Made by a program: the position numbers and the translations under genes. The notes under the pieces were generated by a model that saw only the letters and a program-made list of their open reading frames with translations, did no database searches and had not been told where the DNA came from. A stretch of 7,129 nt of DNA, from positions 1-7,129 of the forward strand of contig JAUYSE010000187.1 of assembly GCA_030696465.1 (NCBI GenBank). The letters run 5' to 3'. Position 1 is the first letter of the stretch, and each line of letters opens with the position of its first letter. Shown here one piece after another: positions 1-4,883 of the stretch. The DNA comes from Legionellaceae bacterium. Its GTDB lineage: Bacteria; Pseudomonadota; Gammaproteobacteria; Legionellales; Legionellaceae.

Positions 1-934
1 AATCTGCATGTGCTTTTTCAGCCGCCGCGGCATTATGAAAACGGGTCACAATCTCTTGTGCCAAAGCCACTTTTACATCGCGCGGATTTAAGCCCTCGTG
101 TAAGGTTGCGTAACGCATTTTTTCAATATCTGCAGTGGCACGCAAGGTCACTAACTCCCAATAACGCCACATGAGCACGTCTGAAATAGACATGATTTTT
201 CCAAACATATTTTCTGCTGACTCGTCGACTCCAATATAATTATCTAAAGATTTTGACATTTTCTTGACGCCATCCAGCCCTTCAATCAAAGGCATCGTCA
301 TTACCACTTGTGGCGCTAATCCAAAATGTTTCTGTAACTCACGGCCCATCAATAAATTAAATTTTTGATCTGTTCCACCTAACTCTACATCGGCTTTTAA
401 TACCACGGAATCGTACCCTTGTAATAAGGGATATAAAAATTCATGGATGGCAATGGGTTGTCCGGAACTATAGCGTTTTTGAAAATCATCCCGCTCCAAC
501 ATTCTTGCTACCGTGTAACTACCGGCCAAACGGATCAGGCCTTCTGCACCCAATTCATTCAACCACGTCGAGTTATACGCTATTTCTGTCTGTTCAGGAT
601 TCAATATTTTGAATACTTGGCTTTGATACGTTTTAGAATTCAGTAACACTTCCTCTTTACTCAAAGGCTTTCGTGTCACGTTCTTTCCGGTAGGATCTCC
701 TATCAATGCGGTAAAATCACCAATTAAAAATATTACCTTATGTCCGGCGTCTTGAAATTGACGCAACTTGTTCAACAAAACAGTATGTCCCAAATGCAGA
801 TCCGGTGCGGTAGGGTCAAAACCAGCCTTAATTACTAATGGTTTACCTAATTGTATTTTTTTTTCAAATTCTTCTGCCAACAATACTTCATCGCAACCAC
901 GCGATAATTCTCCTAATATTACGTCTTTTATCAC
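1..934 (-). CDS. tyrS: Tyrosyl-tRNA synthetase, KMSKS type (C-terminus beyond window)
   Basis: This cytoplasmic class I aminoacyl-tRNA synthetase charges tRNA-Tyr with tyrosine using ATP. Translating the minus strand from 934 gives 311 residues before the left edge. The ATP-binding HIGH-type motif reads HLGH at residues 47-50 in the context DPTAPDLHLGH. The tyrosine-pocket stretch GGTDQKFNLLMGR is at 187-199, and the second ATP loop KMSKS is exact at 225-229. The exact KMSKS and the spacing match the TyrZ-like branch of bacterial TyrS, not the KFGKT branch of E. coli. The family is about 400 residues, so roughly the last quarter, including the S4 tRNA-binding domain, is missing here. The start is GTG at 934-932: it has a well-placed GAGGAA site, an in-frame stop lies a short way upstream, and no ATG fits between. 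The gene is divergent from the M23 endopeptidase, an arrangement familiar in gammaproteobacteria. Confidence 0.97.
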   Translation of the reverse strand, partial: MIKDVILGELSRGCDEVLLAEEFEKKIQLGKPLVIKAGFDPTAPDLHLGHTVLLNKLRQFQDAGHKVIFLIGDFTALIGDPTGKNVTRKPLSKEEVLLNSKTYQSQVFKILNPEQTEIAYNSTWLNELGAEGLIRLAGSYTVARMLERDDFQKRYSSGQPIAIHEFLYPLLQGYDSVVLKADVELGGTDQKFNLLMGRELQKHFGLAPQVVMTMPLIEGLDGVKKMSKSLDNYIGVDESAENMFGKIMSISDVLMWRYWELVTLRATADIEKMRYATLHEGLNPRDVKVALAQEIVTRFHNAAAAEKAHAD

Positions 935-940
935 AAAAAA

Positions 941-946
941 TTCCTC
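941..946 (-). promoter_or_regulatory. Ribosome binding site of tyrS, fixing a GTG start
   Basis: The minus strand reads GAGGAA, six bases (all T) before the GTG at 934-932. A nearby ATG on the minus strand lies in another frame that ends after five codons, so this site decides for the GTG start. Confidence 0.75.
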
Positions 947-999
947 ATAATGATTGATCTATTCTCTCACAACAGGTATCTTAGCTCGGCTATTTATTC

Positions 1000-1019
1000 T
1001 ATACTGTACGCTCAGTATA
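1000..1019. repeat. Perfect 7-bp dyad TATACTG-N6-CAGTATA, possible operator
   Basis: TATACTG (1000-1006) and CAGTATA (1013-1019) are exact reverse complements separated by six bases. The dyad overlaps the best -10-like hexamers for both divergent genes, a typical place for a repressor site. The same 7-mer recurs in the 3990-4121 gap. No known regulator is recognised; part of the symmetry could simply be two back-to-back -10 elements. Confidence 0.4.
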
Positions 1020-1086
1020 TACCCATACACCACCTATAAACTATACGTGGTCACCATACTAACCATACTATATGAAATAATCCGCG

Positions 1087-2559
1087 ATGATATGGAAACA
1101 AACCGAGACAGCGCCTTTAAGTTTTGCCCTACTTGCCATCATTATCGCTTGCGCATTACCATTTATTTTAGTCAAATCTTTTCATCAGCACCAAGACAGT
1201 GAGCCTTTATATTTTACTACAAATCTGACAGAAAACTACACTCCTTCTGTCGCATCTTTATCCGATCCGACGCCGCCCTCTGTAAATGCCATCATCCCTG
1301 CCCAAACAGTATCCTTACCTAACTTATCCGACAAAATTAACAACCACGCCACTCCTCCTCTCCGTAAAACAGAAGTCACGACCGCCTTAAAGCCATCAGC
1401 TACTCCGTTACAGACTAAACCTGAGTCACCTACACCTACTAGCCAAAAACCTACACATACGTCTAAATATTGGCGAACCGTCACAGCACAGCCCGGAGAC
1501 TCCCTCGGAAAAATCTTTCAGCGCATTGGACTCAGTGCAAAAACCCTACAAAGCTTGCTCAATCACAACCAGCATCGCCATTTATTGACACAAATTAAAC
1601 CACATCAAGTGTTTAAATTTAAAATTCAGGCAAATATATTAGAAAGCATCCGCATTCCCAAAAGCGCCTTGGAATGCGTCATTATCCAACGCCATGGCGA
1701 TCACTATGACACGCGTGTGCATACCCACAAAACCCACTCTAAGCCTCAACTTGCCTCCGCAACTGTCCGTGGCTCGCTCTATAATACAGCACGACAACAG
1801 CATATACCTACGTCACTTATACAACAAATGACAAATATTTTCGCACGTGAAATTGATTTTAAAAGAAGCGTCCGCACTGGCGATACTTTTAGTATTCTCT
1901 ACGAAGCAAAATTTATTAAAGACACTCAAGTCGGAATAGGTAATATCACAGCACTGTCTTATACTCAAAAAGGTCAAACCCACAGAGCTCTACGTTATAC
2001 CACCGCACAAGGAGACACCGATTACTTTACGCCTGAAGGGTATAGCATGAAAAAAGCCTATAATCGATACCCTCTGCGTTTTAGCCATATTGGTTCAACC
2101 TTTAGTTTATCTAGATATCATCCCATTCTGCATTATCGTCGACCCCATTATGGAGTAGACCTCGCCGCTCCCATTGGCACGCCGATTCAAGCCGTTGGAG
2201 ATGGCCGTATCGCCAAAATCGACAGAGAAGCTGGCTATGGCAACATGATTACCATTCAGCACAATCAAAACTATGTTTCTTTATATGGTCATTTATTGCG
2301 CTTCAAAAAAGGCTTATTCAAAGGTGCTTATGTGAAACGAGGGGATATCATTGGTTATGTGGGACAATCCGGCCTTGCCACTGCGCCACATTGTCATTTT
2401 GAGTTTCATGTCAATAAACAACCCAAAAATCCGATGACGCTTAACTTACCGCACGCCGATCCCATTCCTAAACGCGAAATAGGCCAATTTAAAGCGAAAG
2501 CACAACAAGTATTTTCGCATCTAGATCATGCAGAAGCCCCCAAAAAAGCGAAGGGATGA
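1087..2559 (+). CDS. Membrane-anchored M23 murein DD-endopeptidase, MepM/OapA type
   Basis: This is a 490-residue zinc metallopeptidase expected to cut peptide cross-links in peptidoglycan from the periplasmic side of the inner membrane, making room for wall growth or daughter-cell separation. A short N-terminus precedes one hydrophobic anchor at about residues 11-29. A Pro/Thr/Ser-rich low-complexity linker follows to about 125. An OapA-type LysM-like domain, likely glycan-binding, spans about 127-185 (WRTVTAQPGDSLGKIFQRIG). A Csd3-like middle domain spans about 225-345, and the M23 catalytic domain about 350-450. By homology to LytM-type enzymes, H354, D358 (HYGVD) and H437 (HCH) bind zinc, while H402 (YGHL) and H435 are catalytic. 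All are present, so the enzyme should be active. The size is close to MepM. The start is forced: a TAA in frame lies six bases upstream, and only ATG 1087 fits, although its ribosome site is weak. The substrate bond (DD 3-4 or otherwise) is inferred from the family only. Confidence 0.93.
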   Translation: MIWKQTETAPLSFALLAIIIACALPFILVKSFHQHQDSEPLYFTTNLTENYTPSVASLSDPTPPSVNAIIPAQTVSLPNLSDKINNHATPPLRKTEVTTALKPSATPLQTKPESPTPTSQKPTHTSKYWRTVTAQPGDSLGKIFQRIGLSAKTLQSLLNHNQHRHLLTQIKPHQVFKFKIQANILESIRIPKSALECVIIQRHGDHYDTRVHTHKTHSKPQLASATVRGSLYNTARQQHIPTSLIQQMTNIFAREIDFKRSVRTGDTFSILYEAKFIKDTQVGIGNITALSYTQKGQTHRALRYTTAQGDTDYFTPEGYSMKKAYNRYPLRFSHIGSTFSLSRYHPILHYRRPHYGVDLAAPIGTPIQAVGDGRIAKIDREAGYGNMITIQHNQNYVSLYGHLLRFKKGLFKGAYVKRGDIIGYVGQSGLATAPHCHFEFHVNKQPKNPMTLNLPHADPIPKREIGQFKAKAQQVFSHLDHAEAPKKAKG

Positions 2560-2560
2560 G

Positions 2561-2569
2561 GGGAAAAAC
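2561..2569. repeat. Left copy of 9-bp flanking direct repeat (candidate target-site duplication)
   Basis: GGGAAAAAC abuts the left end of the putative element and is repeated exactly at its right end (2750-2758). The match becomes 10 bp if the preceding G, shared with the terminal repeat on the right side, is counted. Confidence 0.55.
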
Positions 2570-2603
2570 CAGCCATTCCCGCCCAACCCCAAAACTTTGC
2601 CAA

Positions 2604-2717
2604 CAAGGCTTTTTGGATAAGGGTCTTTCGTAAACCTTCACCGCGCAAGGACGCGCGGTGAGAGCGTCAGGATGACTTTATGCGTGTTTACGAAAGTCCC
2701 TTATCAGAGAAGCCTTG
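2604..2717. repeat. Long inverted repeat, 32-bp arms (28/32 matching) around a 50-base loop
   Basis: The left arm is 2604-2635 and the right arm 2686-2717. Both contain CAAGGCTT, then GATAAGGG, then CTTTCGTAAAC when read toward the loop, and they differ only in a short internal block and one T/A position. In RNA this would form a very stable stem at the 3' end of the M23 transcript. That could protect the end or stop transcription from either side, though no U-run follows it directly. Confidence 0.85.
2638..2661. repeat. Nested perfect 9-bp GC-rich hairpin
   Basis: TCACCGCGC (2638-2646) pairs perfectly with GCGCGGTGA (2653-2661) across a six-base loop AAGGAC. It sits off-centre in the loop of the larger inverted repeat and is much richer in GC than the surroundings. 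Confidence 0.8.
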
Positions 2718-2749
2718 ATACCACTAACATTATAAGGCGGGAACTCCTG

Positions 2750-2758
2750 GGGAAAAAC
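2750..2758. repeat. Right copy of 9-bp flanking direct repeat (candidate target-site duplication)
   Basis: GGGAAAAAC directly follows the right terminal inverted repeat and is identical to 2561-2569. It lies 65 bp before the transporter start. Confidence 0.55.
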
Positions 2759-2822
2759 ATAATATACTAGAGCGCTACGCGTAAAAATGATATCCTAGCA
2801 CCTTTGCTTGGACGGTAATATT

Positions 2823-3989
2823 ATGTACCCTTGGTCCCGTACCGTGTGGCCGATTGCTTTATTGTTTTCTTTTCGCCTGATCGGTCTATTTGCTTTAATT
2901 CCTGTATTTAGCGTGTTAGCTACTCATTATGCGGGCGCTACTCCTGCCAAAATTGGGCTCGCATTAGGTATATATGGCTTAACGCAAGCTATGTTTCAAA
3001 TGCCTTTTGGATGGCTTTCTGATAAATTCGGACGTAAACCCCTTATTTTGATAGGTTTTGTGCTATTTGCCCTGGGTAGTTTTTTAGGTGCAGTCGCCAC
3101 TTCGTTACAAATGATTATTTTCGCGCGAATGCTGCAAGGTGGGGGGGCAGTTGGTAGCGTATTAATTGCATTATTAGCCGATCTTACCCGCGAAGAGGAG
3201 CGTACACGTGCGATGGCGGTCATCGGCATGAGTATTGGTCTTTCTTTTGGTCTGGCAATGGTGTTCAGCCCCTATATCGCACAGAAAACAGGTTTGTCCG
3301 GTATTTTTTATGCAACCACCGGTTTATCCTTATTGGGTATCTGTATTACTGCATTTTATCTTCCATTCCCTCCCTTAAAAACTACGACGGCAGAGTCACC
3401 ATTACACTGGTCGCGGTTTACAATGGTGCTACAAGAGTCCGTTTTACGACGTTTAGATTTTGGTATTTTTTGTCAGCATACCCTGTTAACGTCCAGTTTT
3501 TTTGTCATACCTTTATGGCTAAAAGATTTTGCCACCCAGGGGCATGGGTTTAATATTGAGTGGTTTTATTTGTTAGTCGTATTTGGTGCTTTTTTATTGA
3601 TGTTGCCTTGGATGATCTGGTCCGAAAAGAAAAAAAAGATGCCACGAGCTTTTCATATCGCCATTGGGATCATCGTTCTTTTTCAAGGAATATTAATATT
3701 TTCAGGGAGTACGTGGTGGATGTTTTGTATGGCGGTCTTCGGATATTTTATCGGATTTCATTTGATTGAAGCAGCCTTACCTGCATTTGTTGCCAAATAT
3801 GCGCATCCAGAAGCGAAAGGCACCGCTATGGGGATCTATTCTACTTGTCAATTTTTAGGAATTTTTGCGGGCGGCAGTCTAGCCGGTCTTTTATATGGCC
3901 ATTATGGTGCGGCCGCAGTATTTTGTATGAACACGCTCATCGCGCTGCTTTGGTGGACAATAGGATCTGTTGTTCCTTCTCCTAAATAA
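2823..3989 (+). CDS. YajR-like MFS transporter without the YAM domain
   Basis: This 388-residue inner-membrane protein belongs to the major facilitator superfamily, the drug:H+ antiporter-like group. About twelve hydrophobic segments can be placed: six before the central loop at about 182-208 and six after it. The signature loop between segments 2 and 3 is intact as GWLSDKFGRKP (63-73). The segment-4 arginine is in RMLQGGGA (from 102), and an antiporter-type stretch runs SFGLAMVFSPYIAQKTG (141-157). Sequence runs such as GIYGLTQAMFQMPFG and KGTAMGIYSTCQFLG closely resemble E. coli YajR. YajR carries an extra cytoplasmic YAM domain of about 65 residues, whereas this protein ends right after segment 12. 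ATG 2823 is preferred; TTG 2808 in frame would add five residues and has no better ribosome site. TATACT at 2763-2768 is a possible -10 but without a clear -35. The substrate is unknown, and proton-coupled efflux is inferred from the family. Confidence 0.9.
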   Translation: MYPWSRTVWPIALLFSFRLIGLFALIPVFSVLATHYAGATPAKIGLALGIYGLTQAMFQMPFGWLSDKFGRKPLILIGFVLFALGSFLGAVATSLQMIIFARMLQGGGAVGSVLIALLADLTREEERTRAMAVIGMSIGLSFGLAMVFSPYIAQKTGLSGIFYATTGLSLLGICITAFYLPFPPLKTTTAESPLHWSRFTMVLQESVLRRLDFGIFCQHTLLTSSFFVIPLWLKDFATQGHGFNIEWFYLLVVFGAFLLMLPWMIWSEKKKKMPRAFHIAIGIIVLFQGILIFSGSTWWMFCMAVFGYFIGFHLIEAALPAFVAKYAHPEAKGTAMGIYSTCQFLGIFAGGSLAGLLYGHYGAAAVFCMNTLIALLWWTIGSVVPSPK

Positions 3990-4060
3990 GCAGTATACTC
4001 AGCATGTCAAATTGTGGCTGCATGTAGTATTATACTGTTATACTGTCCGCAGTTATAATA

Positions 4061-4090
4061 TGAACATTATAGTGTTCCACCGTATATAAT
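4061..4090 (+). promoter_or_regulatory. Candidate sigma-70 promoter of the SPOR / ATPase-like pair
   Basis: A consensus -10 TATAAT lies at 4085-4090. Eighteen bases upstream is TGAACA (4061-4066), which matches four of six positions of the -35 consensus. Transcription would begin near 4097, leaving a leader of about 25 bases before ATG 4122. Confidence 0.5.
4062..4077. promoter_or_regulatory. Palindrome GAACA-N6-TGTTC overlapping the candidate promoter
   Basis: GAACA (4062-4066) and TGTTC (4073-4077) are exact reverse complements six bases apart. They cover the -35 and part of the spacer of the candidate promoter, where a bound dimer would block RNA polymerase. The regulator is not known. 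Confidence 0.35.
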
Positions 4091-4121
4091 GCCTCCAAAA
4101 AGGGCATGAAAAGAGAGTTTT

Positions 4122-4868
4122 ATGGCGAGAGTACAACCAAGACATCATGTTCCTAAAAAATCCTTTGTGGGATTTTTTCCATTAATCACTGCTTTTTTCC
4201 TCGGGTATATTTGCTCGGCATGGTTAAAAATAGATCGTGTCGGGCAGTGGTTCTCTCAATATGCCTTTGTCAAAACCACGCCCCCTAGCAGCTCTCCGTT
4301 GGCAAAAAAACTCCCAACTCCAGAGTTTCAATTTTATACGCTATTGGCACAAGATCAAAATCAACCCACATCTACCGAAAATAAACCGCTCAGTAACCCT
4401 ACAACCGCTGCCACCAAAACTCCAACCACCACTACTGCCAAAGCAGCCGAATATGCTGAGCTACAAAAAATAACCGGTATTCCTCAGCACACACAAAAAT
4501 CAGCACCACCAACGTCTTCACCAGCCACTCATTCTTCCTCTATGTTAGAAGTAGAAGTGACTAAAGTGCCCTCACCATTTTTACCCCAAAAAACCAACAC
4601 TACTGAACCAATACCTCATACAACACCAGGCAATAAGTGGTATATTCAACTCGGTGCATTTCAACGCAGCCTCGATGCACAGCGCATGCAATCTGCTTTA
4701 CAAGCGAAAGGGCTACAGGTGCAAGTAGTGTCGAGCCAACAACAACAGATCCCATGGCATAAAGTCATGCTAGGGCCCTTTACTTCTTTTAAAGAAGCAC
4801 AAAAAATGCAAACCATCATGTCACGAACGGAAAAAGTGAATGGGATCATCCGAAAGGAATCGGCATAA
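4122..4868 (+). CDS. SPOR-domain inner-membrane protein, FtsN/DedD-like
   Basis: This is a 248-residue bitopic membrane protein. A short basic cytoplasmic start (RVQPRHHVPKKS) precedes one membrane segment at about residues 14-34, placing the rest in the periplasm. A linker rich in Thr, Pro and Ser runs from about 52 to 170 and includes FQFYTLL (69-75), like the F-x-FYTLL motif often seen in proteobacterial SPOR proteins. The C-terminal SPOR domain spans about 171-245 and shows the usual pattern WYIQLGAF (173-180), then KVMLGPF (214-220), then a helix with Ala and Gln. SPOR domains bind glycan strands stripped of stem peptides and so gather at division septa; a role in division or wall remodelling is inferred. 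The essential FtsN N-terminal peptide is not recognisable, so the family assignment is general. The ribosome site is AAGAGAG about five bases before ATG. The ATPase-like gene follows after 15 bases, probably on the same mRNA. Confidence 0.88.
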   Translation: MARVQPRHHVPKKSFVGFFPLITAFFLGYICSAWLKIDRVGQWFSQYAFVKTTPPSSSPLAKKLPTPEFQFYTLLAQDQNQPTSTENKPLSNPTTAATKTPTTTTAKAAEYAELQKITGIPQHTQKSAPPTSSPATHSSSMLEVEVTKVPSPFLPQKTNTTEPIPHTTPGNKWYIQLGAFQRSLDAQRMQSALQAKGLQVQVVSSQQQQIPWHKVMLGPFTSFKEAQKMQTIMSRTEKVNGIIRKESA

Positions 4869-4883
4869 TAAGGTCGATTACTC

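Larger units (their letters stand above)
935..1086. promoter_or_regulatory. Divergent tyrS / M23 endopeptidase control region
   Basis: This 152-bp gap separates two divergent genes and must hold both promoters. It is AT-rich with many TATACT/TATAAA-like hexamers. TATACT at 1000-1005 is a candidate -10 for the plus-strand gene, and TATAGA in the same place on the minus strand is a candidate for tyrS. Neither has a convincing -35 at 16-18 bp, so the exact promoters are not assigned. An 8-base word CCATACTA occurs twice, one base apart, around 1053-1069. No tRNA, riboswitch or leader peptide was seen. Confidence 0.5.
2570..2749. mobile_element. Putative MITE-like non-autonomous element, about 180 bp
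   Basis: The ends are imperfect terminal inverted repeats, CAGCCATTCCCGCC (2570-2583) and GGCGGGAACTCCTG (2736-2749), matching at 11 of 14 positions. Immediately outside both ends lies the same 9-mer, GGGAAAAAC, at 2561-2569 and 2750-2758, as expected of a target-site duplication. Inside is a second inverted repeat with 32-bp arms and a nested GC-rich hairpin. There is no transposase and no coding frame, so movement would need an enzyme supplied in trans. The element sits just behind the M23 stop codon and leaves that gene intact. The transposase family is not recognised. The alternative is a sedentary intergenic palindrome of REP type, in which case the flanking 9-mer would be chance. Confidence 0.6.
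3990..4121 (+). promoter_or_regulatory. Upstream region of the SPOR gene, rich in short repeats
   Basis: This 132-bp gap has no open frame or RNA gene. It contains AGTATACT (3992-3999, a perfect palindrome), AGTAT-T-ATACT (4026-4036), an exact tandem 8-mer TATACTGT (4031-4046), and TATAAT-N6-ATTATA (4054-4071). No stem followed by a T-run was found to end the transporter transcript. Confidence 0.5.

Noticed and set aside
443..950. Plus-strand frames of 60-67 codons across tyrS
   Set aside because: They run antisense to a clearly conserved synthetase and show no protein features of their own.
1236..1484. 82-codon frame on the minus strand inside the M23 gene
   Set aside because: It lies opposite the low-complexity Pro/Thr linker, has no ribosome site or recognisable domain, and is a shadow of the real gene.
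2576..2743. CRISPR array
   Set aside because: The repeats are inverted, not evenly spaced direct repeats, and no cas gene is present.
2808..2822. TTG at 2808 as the transporter start
   Set aside because: It is in frame but adds only five residues, has no better ribosome site, and ATG 2823 begins directly where homology to YajR-like proteins plausibly starts.
3990..4050. Rho-independent terminator after the transporter
   Set aside because: Only short AT-rich palindromes are present, with no GC-rich stem followed by a T-run.
4062..4077. LexA box
   Set aside because: The half-sites resemble the Gram-positive GAAC/GTTC type, but the spacing does not fit, and it is not the proteobacterial CTGT-N8-ACAG form.
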